Of a stretch of 64,000 bases of DNA, positions 22,051 to 35,100 are shown one piece after another (the stretch's first letter is position 1; every line of letters begins with the position of its first letter). A program made the translations under genes and the position numbers. Below the pieces are notes generated by a model that was not told the DNA's origin, did not search any database, and saw only the letters and a program-made list of their open reading frames with translations. The DNA is from Synaphobranchus kaupii. Taxonomy: Eukaryota; Chordata; Actinopteri; Anguilliformes; Synaphobranchidae. Where the stretch lies: contig CM056377.1 in assembly GCA_029718625.1 (NCBI GenBank), positions 36,718,457 to 36,782,456 of the forward strand, read 5' to 3'.

Positions 22051-25000
22051 TCAGTAAATCAGGGCCTTAGAGTCTCCTCTGGGCTTCTTGATCTTGTCGT
22101 AGTTCTTGTTGATGATGTCATGCAACACGGCCTGTTGGAATGGAAATAAGTATATGACCACATCATTATACATTCTCTCAATCCACCATTTCTAGGTTGC
22201 AACATGTTATGGTGATTGAACCAAACTTCACCATTAATATAACATTCTTGGTGTCAAACACTTTAAAAAGTTGCTTTAGCTTAACTAAAATATTAATATA
22301 CATTTCAGTAAATTAAAATAGTTATTAGACATCTCGACTTCCATTGCTAAGACTGTATTACTATCAGCATGAGGCATTAGTGGCTCAGATTAGAAAGACG
22401 GATAATATGATGCAAGGATGTTAGCTTTTTCAGTTTACTTTGCGCTATAGTCATAAGCAGAAATTATATTGTCAAAGTTTGAAGATTCTATGCAAATACT
22501 TTTCTTTCTTGCATTTGAACTGTTCATTAAGCCTCACAATAAAAATGTATACTCACTTTTTCAAATTTATAAAGACAGACAGAGACCAGCAACTCATTCA
22601 GCAAACAGTGATCACAGGCAAGTTTTTCTAAGAATTTTGAATTTCTAACTGCCTCTTCAATCTTGTGCAACAATCTCATGCAAGCACATAGAGACCATTC
22701 TAGCTTCTATTGTGTTCTAACTATTGTAAAGCACATGGAAAAAGACGACTCACATAAGTGTTGCGGATTTCCAGAACGACGATGCGCAGTTCGCAGTACT
22801 GGTGCTGGTCCAACTCGTGCACCAGCTGCCGGAAATCCCCCTGAAATCACCCAGTCACATAGTCACCCCACAACATGTGACAAATGCATAGCCACAATAT
22901 GTCCAGTACAGTAGATAAGATTGTGAAGCTTCAGTGTAAAATGAGGTTTTACAGATATGCCCATGTATAAAGCCTCTGGTGGAGAACACCTCCGATTTCA
23001 TCTCAGCACTATGACTAAGGAAAATAATATAAGTTACACACTAACCACATGTGGCTGCTTGGAAGCTTTAGCCACAGCATCCCCTCTCTCACTGTAGTAC
23101 CTGGCAAGACAAAAACTCATTATTAATGCCAAATAAAAACACAGAAAATAAATATTAGTGGGCAAACAATAAGCATAGAATTGTGGCGCATACAAACAAG
23201 GTATTCTTGTCCATTTCCTAATTCATGTAACGCACAGACACTGCTTTACCGCGTATAGTGACTTAACTCATTCAGTGCCGTGGGTGACATAAGTCGACAA
23301 AAATATGAACGGTCTAAAGTGCAGAGGGCAGGGGACCAGGGATTGAAATTCTCCTTGAAGCTCACAAACTCCAGTGGTCACCGGAGGTATTGCAGCCTCT
23401 GGTGCCAAAAAGCTAATTTCCCCCATTGAAGTCCATTAAAAACTATGAAATTACCCAGGCCAAATTATACCATTTTGGACAGTTATTTTAAATTCTAAAA
23501 TTTCTTCACACTGAACTAATTACTCACCAGGGACCGTTTTTTTTTCTGATCCCCACAGAAGTTATAATATTTTTTTCATTCCAATTGGGTCCGCATGTTT
23601 AGGCACGCAGTGCGCATGCTCCTCTGGTTCCAAAAGCCACGTTAAGTACCCAGTACGCATGCTCTGGTTCCTAAAAGCCCCATATTCTAACATGGCATCT
23701 CCATGAATTGGCTTCATGCGCCAATTAGCAACTCTCATAGGAATCCGTGGAACCGGTAAGTGGAAGCTGTGTCCAGTTCTCGATGGCCGAGGGCGACTAA
23801 CGTCGACCACAGCCGTCTTTACACTGTTATACCGTTAAAGAATTTGAGAATTGAGTCGGAAAAAATTTAACAATGACCAATTAGTTCTTTAACCACCTTT
23901 TACCTGGATTTTCTTTCTTTTTTTTTTAAACATGGTTCGCAATATTTGAAGTTATAATTACTTCAAAAATGAACAAATTTGAAGTAAACATCTAAGATAT
24001 GCCAGAGCTGATTTTTATGGAAAACTATTTTCAATATTACACACCACCAATGTAAGAGTCCTGTTACCCAAACTGAAAAGCACTGAACATAAATTATTTA
24101 TATTACCATCAATATTGTTTGACATTGCTCTCATAGTGAACTGAACCAGCAGGTGTGTCATCTAGTGCCACCTATCCTCGTTAACAAATAATTCTGTTCA
24201 ATAGGTAAAATAATGTGTTTTATTAGAAGTTTGCACATCGACAGGATCAATCTAAACATGTAGAATGTCAGCAGCCATATTGGCTAGGCACTGCTGAGGC
24301 TTAGTGTTCCAGAACCCTCTGGCACTGAATGAGTTAAGAGCACAATGAACATGTTTTACAATGTGGGACATGGTAGTTGTGTTTCTCTTACTTAGAGATC
24401 TGTGTCTGGAATCCCTCTATCTTGGTGCGAGTATTGGTCAACAATTCAAACACTTTTTCCTGTAAAACAACACAAATTTGCTTTGCCTTACACAGCAATG
24501 AGTGTCAAACACATTCTGCAGGGTTAGCACAAAATGGGAGAAGGCATACTTGGCAAGCAACCTTTCTGAGCTATTGAGCACACATGGCATGTTCACAGAG
24601 CGTTGCCATTTTCTGTAAGGAGTAGGCTAGGTATTAATACACTGCTCTTCAAAGAAACCGCTCCCTATTTTCTATGTGATTTACAGAGACGAAAGATCAT
24701 TAAAGGATCTCACTGTAAAAGTAGGTGTACTGCATGTATTTCACAGTGTTAGTTAGTGGTGATCTCACTGTAAAAGTAGGTGTACTGCATGTACTTCACA
24801 GTGTTAGTTAGTGGTGATCTCACTGTAAAAGTAGGTGTACTGCATGTACTTCACAGTGTTAGTTAGTGGTGATCTCACTGTAAAAGTAGGTGTACTGCAT
24901 GTATTTCACAGTGTTAGTTAGTGGTGATCTCACTGTAAAAGTAGGTGTACTGCATGTACTTCAGTGTTAGTTAGTGGTGATCTCACTGTAAAAGTAGGTG

Positions 25001-28000
25001 TACTGCATGTATTTCAGTGTTAGTTAGTGGTGATCTCACTGTAAAAGTAGGTGTACTGCATGTACTTCAATGTTAGTTAGTGGTGATCTCACTGTAAAAG
25101 TAGGTGTACTGCATGTATTTCACAGTGTTAGTTAGTGGTGATCTCACTGTAAAAGTAGGTGTACTGCATGTACTTCACAGTGTTAGTTAGTGGTGATCTC
25201 ACTGTAAAAGTAGGTGTACTGCATGTACTTCACAGTGTTAGTTAGTGGTGATCTCACTGTAAAAGTAGGTGTACTGCATGTACTTCACAGTGTTAGTTAG
25301 TGGTGATCTCACTGTAAAAGTAGGTGTACTGCATGTACTTCACAGTGTTAGTTAGTGGTGATCTCACTGTAAAAGTAGGTGTACTGCATGTACTTCACAG
25401 TGTTAGTTAGTGGTATTAGTTTAAGGCTTTAATGAAGCAGTACTATAGATGCTTCCCCCAGGGCTAAGTAACACACAAATGGTGAGAGAGGCTGACCTGT
25501 ACAGCCACACCAAAGTTATTCCCGTCTTCGATTTTGGGAATCTGAAGTTGCACCCACATTGACACCTGACAAAAAGAAAAAAGGTAGGGGAAGGAAAATG
25601 TAATGCACACATTGATCCAATGAAACGTACAACTGTGGCATGTTAAAATCAATGCATGAGGTGGGAATAAAAAAATTTAAAAAATCTACAAACCTCAATT
25701 CCAAAGATGTTGGGACAGTGTATAAAAAGCAAATAAAAACAGAAAGCAATTATTTGCCAATCCTATTTGACCTGTATTCAATTGAAAACAGTACAAAGAC
25801 AAGATAGTTAATGTTTTAACTAATAAACGTTATTGTTTTTTGAAAATATACGCTCATTCTAAATTTGATGCCTGCAACACATCCCAAAAATGTTGGGACA
25901 GGGGCATGTTCACCACTGTGTTACATCACCTTTCCTTTTAACAACACTCAGTAATCTTTTGGGAACTGAGGACACTAATTGTTGTAGTTTTGAAAGCGGA
26001 ATTTTTTCCCCCCATTCTTGCTTGATATGAGACTTCAGCTGCTCAACAGTCTGGGGTCTCCGTTGTCGTATTTTGCGCTTCATAATGCGCCGCACGTTTT
26101 CAATGGGAGACAGGTCTGGAGTGCAGACAGGCCAGTCTAGCACCTGCAATCGCTGCCAAGCTGTTGTAAGACGTGCAGAATGTGGCTTGGCATTGTCTTG
26201 CTGAAATAAGCAGGGACATCCCTGAAAAAGATGTTGTCTCCATATGTTGCTCCAAAATGCATATGTACCCTTCAGCATTAATGCAGCCTTCACAGATGTA
26301 CAAGTTACCCATGCCATGGGCACTAACACACCCCCATACCATGACACACTGGCTTTCGAACCATGCGTTGGTAACAATCGGGATGGTCCTTTTCCTCTTT
26401 GGCTCGTAGAACATTTACAAAAACAATTTTGAAAGGTGGACTCGTCAGACCACAGCACACGTTTCCACTTTGCGTCAGTCCATCTCAGATGAGCTCCAGC
26501 CCAGAGAAGTCAGCGGCATTTCTGGATGTTGTTGATATATGGTTTACGCTTTCCATAGTAGTCTTAACTTGCATTTGTAGATGCAGCAACGAACGGTTTT
26601 CCGAAGTATTCCCGAGCCCATGTGGTTATATTCATTACAGAAGCATGCCGGTTTTTAACGCAGTGCCGTATGAGGGATCGAAGGTCACAGGCATTCAATA
26701 TTGGTTTTCACAACCTTCCCAGTCTTATATTGCCCGTCCCAACTTTTTTGGAACGTTGTGCAGGAATAAAATTCGGAATTAATGTATATTTACAAAAATC
26801 AATGAAGTTGATAAGGTAAAACATTAAATATCTTTTCTTTGTACTGTTTTCAATTAAATATCTATAAAAGAGAATTTACAAATCAGTGCTTTCTGCTTTT
26901 ATTTGCATTTTACATACTGTCCTAACTTTCTTGGAATTGGGATTTGTAACACAGAAAAATTGAGAAAAAAAAAACAGACGTTGAACTCACAGTGTTGAGT
27001 TTTTCCTTGAGCGTCTGGATGTGAGGTTTGATTTCCTTCAGAAGGCTCTCCACTCTTTCATTGCAGGCGATTGGGCCACAGGGTGGGCCTGGTGGAGGAA
27101 GACAGCCCTGTTACACAACCTCCCCATGACTACACCAGCACTGAGATGCAGTGGGCTGTTAGGGAATGGCTACACCCTGTGCACTGGGTGTGAAATACAG
27201 TCCCATGGGGAGTCTGGGTTAAACAGAGGCTGTAGCACCCTATTACTCAAATCAAGGGGTGTGCATCCCAATAATCTTCACCACTCTTCACCTCCTTTCC
27301 TCCACTCGTCTCAGAACTGCCGTAGTAAATAATAATATATTGTCACTGGCTGGACCAAAGCCCTTTTGAAATGGGTTACATCCTCTCTTGATTGCACACT
27401 ACAATATTCACTGCCTTGGGACACATCACAATAAGGCAGCATCAAAAGATCCACCCCAGCCTACACGTGTCGTGCCTCCAGAAACAGACACAGGGCCCTA
27501 AAAGCTGCCAGAAACTGGGTTCTGCAGCCGGGGTCCCATAAGTCACCTCCAAACTATAACATGTATAAGGACAATTTCTAAAAACTTCAAATATCTATAA
27601 AATGTGCCTTCTCATAAAATGATAAATGATCAGCACTTAAGCATCAATCTCAATGACATGGCTGGAAGTGGCAGCCTTGAGACCCATCTACAGAGCTGGG
27701 AAGTGACACCTCAGACTTCATTCACACATGTACTTTTTGTTAATACAGTATTTTTCATGTTCATATTATGGCTCCTAATAAGACTGGACAGGATGGATTT
27801 GAGGGTGCTAGCAAAAGTGTCTCTAAATAATGTGAGAGCAGGCTGAAGAAGCATCAGAAAAACAATTAAATTAAAATGTATTGCCATTTCACCCAACGGA
27901 GCCTTCCAGACTATAATTGCTCATATAACTACGTGTCATAAACATGACTAAATGAGTCAAATGTGATATCTTTTTTTAAAAGTGAAAAAATTGCGTCAAT

Positions 28001-29575
28001 AAGGTTTTATTTACCTTCCTCCTCTTCCTCTTTATCCTTCTTGTCTTTCTTTCCTTCCTTTCCTTCCTTTTCCTCTTTCTGTAGAAAAAATATAGACACC
28101 AATAAAAAACTCAAACAGTCCTCTCTCAGTTAAGACATCACTGTCATAGTCACACTGCCATTTATCAATCATTGCTATAATAAAGGTGCAATGCAAGGTG
28201 AGGTGCTGTGATTATTGTAATCACTGCAGCACTTACACAACAACTCACTATACCGCAAATAAGCACTCGGTTTAATGGGTTTGATAGTCCTTTTCATGGC
28301 TTCAGAGTTTAAATTCAGCTGTACACAAGTACTGATGGAGAATAAGGCTTCATGTACCCCTCAATGGGTGGAACTGTCATGTGTTACCAGTGATTAACCG
28401 ATTCTAATCGATCCCAAATCATTTAATTTTGGATTTACGGTTCAAGAGACAGAGGAAGTAGTTTAAACACACGTGCAGCACATTGCTAATACATGAGACA
28501 AATATGAGTTGCGTGAATTAACAAATTAACAGATTTACTGACATAAATGAAAAGGGTAGATGGAGCCCATAGTGAGTGTGCCCTTGGGCCCATGCCAACA
28601 GAAATCATTTTGAAACTCTGAGGCTCAATTTCAGTTTCAAATATTTAGAATGGCGTCGTACATCTTACACACATCGGTGATCCAGCTCATTTTCCCTGAT
28701 AAGTAATAGGCCTAAATGATGCTAATGGTGATTTGTGTATTTCACTGCATGGCAATACCTCTTCCTTCTTCTTCCTTTTCAGCTCCTCTTTGGCAGGGTC
28801 AGGGATAGGGATGTCTAAGGGTGCCTTCAGGGAGGACAGGTCCTCTATGCTGAGGGAGGCCTTGAGTCCACCAAAAAGAGTTGTGACACATGGTGATGAG
28901 ACATAAACCGAGTGTCTAAAAACAGTTATGTAACTAACAAGATGCAACATAGTTACGAATAACACACACAAGGCACTCCTTTGACTCCCCCTCTCCCTCT
29001 CTCCTTACCTGCAGCAGTGCCTCCATCTCAGCAATCTTCACTGGGAAGAATGTTGAGACCAGAGATTCTGCCTGAAACACACAATTACATCTTTAATACA
29101 CAAAACCAGGGCACAAATATGAATCATTAAACACCTACGACAATAACCCCATATTACATGCAAAACTCACCTCCTTGGTGAGGTGCTTGCAGAAGTCATC
29201 AACCTAGAAAAACATTGAAACGCTGAATCATAGGAACAAAAGCAATACCAGTAAAAAGCACAATTATCACATGTCCTCTTTGTCTCTTTAATCAGTTGTA
29301 ACAGATTGACCGCGTCGCGTGAATTATTACAGGGTAGGGTTATGATATTGAAACCTCAGGGCCGCCCTATCCAATCGTTAAGTACGCAAAAACGAGCCTA
29401 CTGCCATTTTATTAAAGTGCTTATCTACGAGCTGTTTCACATACACTTCATCCCTTACAATGATATGGACGCTAGTATATTGTATTCAAGAAAAATACTC
29501 TTCAGAAATAGCTTCAGAAACGGTCAACTGGCATACCTGTTTCTTCGATTCGGGTCGCATGTCTAAAGAAGTCAT
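22051..29575 (-). CDS. psme1: Proteasome activator complex subunit 1 (PA28-alpha), 11 exons
   Basis: PSME1 forms, with PSME2, the heptameric 11S cap that opens the 20S proteasome and favours MHC class I peptide production. Exons in transcript order: 29575-29537, 29203-29171, 29071-29009, 28860-28759, 28078-28015, 27088-26991, 25565-25497, 24459-24392, 23100-23046, 22840-22754, 22131-22051. They splice in frame to 252 residues (human 249). Landmarks are SLKAPLDIPIPDP, a Lys-Glu (KEKE) tract in exon 5 that separates alpha from beta subunits, GPPCGPIACNE, the activation loop IEDGNNFGVAVQ, and the C-terminal SKALIY. The free C-terminal tyrosine docks into the proteasome pocket. The first of two in-frame ATGs in exon 1 was chosen because MTSLDMRPESKKQ aligns with the human N-terminus at equal length. 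Introns contain a TTAA element, a minisatellite and a decayed transposon. Confidence 0.95.
23267..24333. mobile_element. TTAA-flanked non-autonomous DNA element in psme1 intron
   Basis: The termini ctcattcagtgcc and ggcactgaatgag are exact 13-bp inverted repeats, each bordered by TTAA (23263-23266 and 24334-24337). A TTAA target duplication suggests piggyBac-type mobilisation, although the ends lack the usual CCC start. The 1,067-bp interior has no usable open frame, so it is non-autonomous. It lies between the psme1 exons at 23100 and 24392. Confidence 0.75.
24706..25414. repeat. 55-bp minisatellite, 13 copies, in psme1 intron
   Basis: The unit begins gatctcactgtaaaagtagg and ends tgttagttagtggt. 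Thirteen head-to-tail copies fill 709 bp. Copies differ mainly by a cttca/tttca change and by a 2-bp loss in three adjacent-region copies (cttcagtg, tttcagtg and cttcaatg instead of cttcacagtg), which accounts for 709 rather than 715 bp. The near-identity indicates recent expansion, and the locus is probably length-polymorphic. Confidence 0.95.
25689..26946 (-). mobile_element. Decayed Tc1/mariner-superfamily element in psme1 intron
   Basis: Inverted ends (acaaacctcaattccaa on the left, ttggaattgggatttgt on the right) are flanked by TA (25687-25688 and 26947-26948). The interior carries the 3' half of a DDE transposase on the minus strand (25910-26458) and about 0.5 kb of further element sequence. 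The N-terminal part of the gene is not recognisable and the frame shifts, so this copy is dead. Confidence 0.75.
25910..26458 (-). pseudogene. Broken Tc1/IS630-like transposase remnant
   Basis: The minus-strand frame shows WSDESTF (first catalytic Asp), QQDNAKPHSA (second Asp) and PDLSPIENV (Glu), with MKRKIRQRRPQTVEQLK after it. The middle (VMVWGCVSAHGMGNLY-like text) continues in another frame (26100-26414), so at least one frameshift is present. The second Asp and the Glu are closer together than the usual 34-residue spacing, which suggests small deletions. Confidence 0.75.
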
Positions 29576-29744
29576 CGTTCCTACTAATGCGGGTGGATTG
29601 ATCGCTCAGTTGATCTTGAATGCAGGAAAATACCAACTGCATAAACTAAACAGGTATCAACCTCGTAGACACAACTAAATCGTGTGAAAGCTGTTATTTA
29701 TGGAACCTGAACTCTTTCCGCAATGACACAGTTACTCAGCAAGT

Positions 29745-29754
29745 GAAAACGAAA
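29745..29754 (+). promoter_or_regulatory. ISRE-like element upstream of psme1
   Basis: The motif gaaaacgaaa fits the GAAANNGAAA interferon-stimulated response element and lies 170 bp upstream of the psme1 start codon. A second GAAATGAAAA-like match on the minus strand lies near 29849-29865. Mammalian PSME1 is interferon-inducible, so the position is sensible, but binding is inferred. Confidence 0.5.
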
Positions 29755-30494
29755 GTAAATTGAGCAGTGTTGAAAACTAATTGGGGACTTTCCTACTTTT
29801 TTTCAACAGCACTGTTTGACCTAAGTATACTGGGATATGTAGTGCGGAAATTTTCATTTCCGCCAGTTTAATAAAGTTGCAAAATTATTTTGAATACAAG
29901 CACGCATTTGTTCACGAAGGCAGTACAGATCATATCTATGGTACAGATAATAGCACAGAACTATATTTTGCCTAAGCTAGCCCTACAGGAAACTGAATCC
30001 AGATGACATATTTTACCGCGGTCGGATTCAATTAGTCTTACCTAGCCTACTATCTGTGGACAGAGAACAGGGGAAACGTCACATAGTTGCGCGCACAACC
30101 AGAACACAGAACCTTTTTTTTTTTTTTACAAATGGGGCTGTGTATGTTCCAGGGCACAGAACTCATCCAGAACCTAGCAAGCGAACCTAAGCAGACCCAC
30201 TACTCACCCCACACCCCAAAATCGCCCAGTCTAAACCCACCTTCAACTCCAAGTACGCCTACAAGATGACGTAATGGCATTGTGACAAAAAACATTTTTT
30301 TCTTATTGTTTGTTATTTTCTTGGTAAAGGTGCTCTTTAAACTGAACGAGCGAGTGTTGCGTCTTCTTAAATTTCAATTATGTTTATAGCTGCACCCTCG
30401 CCTCATCTTGGTTGAGCTCTATTCTCCGCTGCTTCCAATAGTTTTCTATGAATCATTTCTAATTGCTCCTGCTCTAAGCTTTTAATCAAAATGT

Positions 30495-30612
30495 CTATTC
30501 TAAAATTGTAAACCTATAAGGGTTCCTCTAAACCCTGTTTCTCTGTACATCGTCTTTGTGACAGTTCTCTGTAAAAAGCACTATACAAAATAAATTTAAT
30601 TGAATTGAGTTA
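30495..30612 (+). repeat. Retroposon-like 3' tail
   Basis: The motif gtctttgtgacagtt followed by aaaaagcactatacaaaataaa and (ttgaatt) units matches, by eye, a second copy at 35528-35612. Such tails end several fish non-LTR elements, but the family is uncertain. Confidence 0.5.
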
Positions 30613-31029
30613 AACCTTAGAACTTTCCTAAGAAACAGTCATTCAAAATGATATCCGATGTTACACATGGATGTGAATTTATCACACTATATTAAATATA
30701 GCTGTAGGCCTACAACAAATGAATGCTTGTTCTGCATTAACCACTCAGCAAAGCAACCTGAATGTCCTCGACATTTTAATTGGAGAATCTAATAATCTCT
30801 ACTTGAGTATAGCCTGAAATAGACAATTCAGATTCAGCAGTCCTGATTTGACTCAGCAATTATTTTGAATATTAAACAAAATAAGAAAAATGTCCAATCA
30901 ATTTGATCTTGCTCAGAAATGAATAGAAAAGGAGGCTTCATGGCAATAACATTTTATTTTGACTTTACAAAAGGTAAAAAAAAACAATGGTGGCACTACT
31001 GAATAAATATAAAATTTTCAAAAATGTAT

Positions 31030-31375
31030 TGGATGTCATTGGGGAAGCTTTCATTTTGATTCTAACAAGGCATGTGATAATATATATTTGGACTCTAATG
31101 ACATATATAATAAAGTTCCACATGAGAGATTTGTGAAAATTAACTCAGTGGGAATTACAATAGTTATTCCAGAATGAGTTCAGAATTGGCTCCAAGGTAG
31201 AAAGAACATAACACGGAGGAATCTTCTGCAAGTAAAAATTGCAAATGATGAAAAACTGGGTTCAGCTAAACTTTAAACATAATTGAAAAATGGAGAGAAA
31301 CCTGGCAAATGTAATTCAGTATAGGCTACTGTAGCTCAATGTAAAGTTCTGCATGTGGAAAATGCTGTTGCAGTA
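31030..31375 (+). pseudogene. Degenerate LINE reverse transcriptase fragment
   Basis: Translated with frame changes, the stretch gives pieces resembling the LINE pattern KAFDKVPHERL (here NKVPHERF), WLxGRK (here WLQGRKN) and CKVLHV (here QCKVLHV). The order and spacing fit the C-terminal part of a non-LTR reverse transcriptase of CR1/RTE type. Stops and shifts show it is dead. Confidence 0.45.
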
Positions 31376-31975
31376 AATAAATAAATAAAAAATATATATA
31401 TAGAGAGAGAGAGATACCGACTGTACCCTCAGTCCTCTCCTGTCACACTGTATACAATGCAAGTTTGATTCTCTGGAGGGAGAGAAAGATCACACAACTG
31501 ATTTGACTTGAACTGACTCAGATGTTTATTACCTTGCAATAAATCAGTGTCATTTGGATTCTTTGGTTTTGAGACGTATGTATTTCATCTTAACAATATC
31601 CACACTTATCAACATATCAAAGTATTTTTAATACAGTTACTCAGGGCTGAGATGGGTAACAGCAGAACGGAAGAGCCAAACAAACTTATTTTTCTTCTGG
31701 TACATTTCTGATTGTATACATTAAAAAAACAATGTGTTAACCACATGTAACCAAATGCACATATAACTACTGTTGATAAAACAGTAGCTCACTGAGTGAT
31801 GACAAAATACAACATCTGCTGTCTCAATTAATTGCCAAAAACACGCACAGAATAAACAAAGGAGAGCAATCGACACATCCTCCCGAGACCTAGCAGACAA
31901 AAATATTTGACATTTTCTTTTAGACATAATAGTCTTGGAAGACGAAACATGTTGCAGTGAAAATATTTTCAAAAA

Positions 31976-31996
31976 TATTATTTATTTTTTATTTAA
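31976..31996 (-). terminator. Possible poly(A) signals of the Siglec-like gene
   Basis: Two tttatt words on the + strand (aataaa on the minus strand) about 140-155 bp beyond the stop codon at 32134. Confidence 0.4.
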
Positions 31997-32133
31997 TGTC
32001 TCTTGAATAACTGGTTCCAGCATACTAAAATATATGGTTTTTGAGATTAAGACCAGTCTCATGTCCCCTGCAGGGGACACAGAGTCTTCGGAGGATATAG
32101 AATGACAGGACATGAAGGAAGAATGTATTTTCA

Positions 32134-35100
32134 TTAACGGTGAGACTTTGGCTTAACCTCTGCATAAACATCCTCTATTGGGGCCTTTCCCTTTCTTTCT
32201 GAAAATTGGATCTCAGCATATTCAGTCTCCTGTCCCTGTCTGTCCTCCTTGCCCCTCTTGCCTTTTCCTTGAGCTCCCAGCTTGGAGAGCTCAATTTCAG
32301 CATACTGGACCTCTCCTTGCGGGCTTTCCAAGGCTGTTGTCTCCCGGGTGTTGACGGCTTTGCTGGGGTCTAAGGAAGGATTGCTCTGCTGAAAAACATG
32401 AGAACACTTTGAACCCAAATGCTGCAAATAACCTTTCACTGTATTTATACTGAAATTTTCTATCTACCCAGAATACATAGGATTAGTGTTTTATACTTCA
32501 TTCTTATGAAAGTAAAATATTTTGAGTGTTGCAACTTCACTGTGCCTGTCAATTAGCTCCAGATACTGGTTCTTGCTACAATACTAATTCAGCAGTGAAC
32601 TGAATGTGACTGAGTGCTCTGTGTGTTTTGTGTTTGGAAATATATGCCAAATGGAGTCAAAGGGACTAGAAAAATATTTATATTCAGCGCAATAAAAAAC
32701 AAAAGTTGTACTTAGATGACGGCTGTTTTATCAACTCTTAATATTCTACAGAACTATGTATATTTATATATACTTTGAGTTGATTAGTGTATAGTGGCAA
32801 CACTTCTCATTTTCAGGCAACAGACTGCTGAAAGTAGCCAGAATGGCAGAACTCTGGGTGTTGAGTTACAATAGGTGATTCATACACTGCTGGAGATCTG
32901 AAAGGTTATAAATGACAATGCTCCTACCTCTCCTTCTGTGCTTGTCATTCTTATACTGGTACATGGTCCTCTGGATTTCCTCAGCCTGGAAAAATTATAA
33001 TTAAAAAGGATGACTCCTTAACGATGTCAATAGGATATGCAATGTGCAGGACCAAAGCATGACTAATATTGTTCACGATAAGAAAGGTTCATATCCTTCA
33101 GTGAAATGCCTGCTGGGTATTTTGTGTCATCTCAACACAAGGAAACACGATAAAGAAAAATGATAAATGCAAGAAAAATAACTGGAAGAGTGCGCTGCCT
33201 GGGTACACAGTAAAACAACAAGAGAAGGTCTTCTTTTATGTAGGGTGACTACAAAAGAAAGACAACAAAAGTCAGTCTTTGTGAAAACTCACTGGTGAAT
33301 ACTTTGCCCAAATGCAAGTCTGAGTTTTTCACCATTCATTAGAACTTGTAATAAAGACATTTTATTATTATTCACCACAGAAGACTTCGTTTAACATTCA
33401 TTTACTCAAAAATGATGAATGTTTAAATATTAGGCACTGGTTATATGCATACATAATAATACGTTAACTGGAACAATATTACCTCCAGAATAACATGAGT
33501 ACGAAACATGGCAACAGCACCCCCAAAGTTCCTACAACACCTCCAATCACTGAAAGGGGCTCCCGTAGTCCTGCAGAGTGCAGACAAAACAACCTAAACG
33601 TTAGACTGTATGTGCAACTGCGTGGTTACCGATTTCCTCTTTCCGCCTTGATGAACAATACCCACCTTCTATGGTCAGCTTCACTTGTCCGGACTTCTGT
33701 TTTCCCTGTTGATTCTGAGCTTCACAGTGGTACCGGCCCGCATCGCCGCTGCTTACATTGAAGGTGAGTGTCCGTCCAGAGCTTCTCACTGTGGCCTCAA
33801 TGGTTCTAAACCAGGTGAAATTACTCACTGGAGGGTTTGCCCAACTGCTGCAGGTCAGAGTCACAGGGCTGCCATTTAATAGTGGACCAGATGGACTGAT
33901 GGAGGCCCTTGTATTCCGTGGAGGGACTGAGGGAGAGAATACTTGTTGAAAAGATGACAAGCAATAAAGCATTTGGTTCACTATGTATTTACTGATAATT
34001 TTGAGGGGAAACTAATCAAAGTGCCCATTGATTTTCATATTAAATCATTATCGAGATCATAATCAATCACGTTTCTTACACAGAACATTGAGGGTCATAA
34101 TGTCCGTCACTTTAATCTGGCCCCCTGCTTGCAGTGCGTACCGCGCAGAGCAGGTGATGTTCTTCCCATGATGGAGGTGTGAAGGAGTGAAGGTAAGAAT
34201 AGATAAAACTGATTTGATTTTATGTGAATCCGTCAAGAGCTGATGCCGAGAATCCCCAAGGTTGGGGGTCCATGCCAAGACTGGGAGATGTTTGTTACAA
34301 GGGGCAGCAGCCGTACATTTCAAATCCACAGGTGTCCCCACATTTAGCTCCTTCAATTTGGTTATATTGGGTTTGTGTGGAGAGCCTAAAAGATAAATTA
34401 AGACTTTATACACATACAAATTAGAACCAATTTGCAATTTACTGTATATACTATATACTGCAGTATTCAATTATAACAAAACTGTTACTGGTGATTATAA
34501 CAAGACTGTGAGGCTGCCCCCAAGAATTTGTTCAATTCGGCCTTTTGGTGGCGCTATATCCAAATAGAAAATGAAAAATGAACAAATCTCCTTAACACAT
34601 TGTCACATACATATACGCAAAATTAGTAAGATTATTTTTTTAAAATGTGTATATTATTGTATTATTATTGCACCTCTGACAGTAATTCTGACTGGCGTTT
34701 TGGGAAATGTTGCCTTGTAGCCAGGAGTCTCGATTCTGAAGTAGTAATTATCCGTATATTCTTCTGTGATATTGTCCAGGACAGTAGTACAATTCTTCTG
34801 AACCAAATCTCCAACTATTTCCCCCGACAGAGGATTACGAGTTATACTGCTGTTAAATACAACAAGGCTCTGACGATTTTTAAATTGTGGGGCATTTTTA
34901 ATCCAGATTCCACCGGCTCGTTTCTTCAGCTCATCCACATTCTCTTTAGGGATGTTGAATGTACATGGAATGAGCACGCAGGAACCACTCAGTGCCTCGA
35001 TGTGCTTAGGCACATAGCTGATTGTTAATTCACTGGAAAGACCACCTAAGGTACAAAAACAAAGCATTAACACAATTCATATAAAAGGTTGCCATCAGTG

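Larger units (their letters stand above)
29900..31975. other. Intergenic DNA between psme1 and the Siglec-like gene
   Basis: No gene is seen. The interval contains a retroposon-like tail (30495-30612) and a decayed reverse transcriptase fragment (about 31030-31375), listed separately, plus AT-rich sequence. Confidence 0.5.

Noticed and set aside
24706..25414. Regular repeat array considered as a CRISPR array
   Set aside because: Units are contiguous without unique spacers, in an intron of a vertebrate gene; it is a minisatellite.
30087..30269. 60-residue Ser/Pro/Thr-rich open frame
   Set aside because: Low complexity, short, no supporting signals.
33601..33761. Possible overlapping + strand coding in the Siglec-like gene
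   Set aside because: The + strand frames are antisense to Ig exons and lack splice-compatible continuation.
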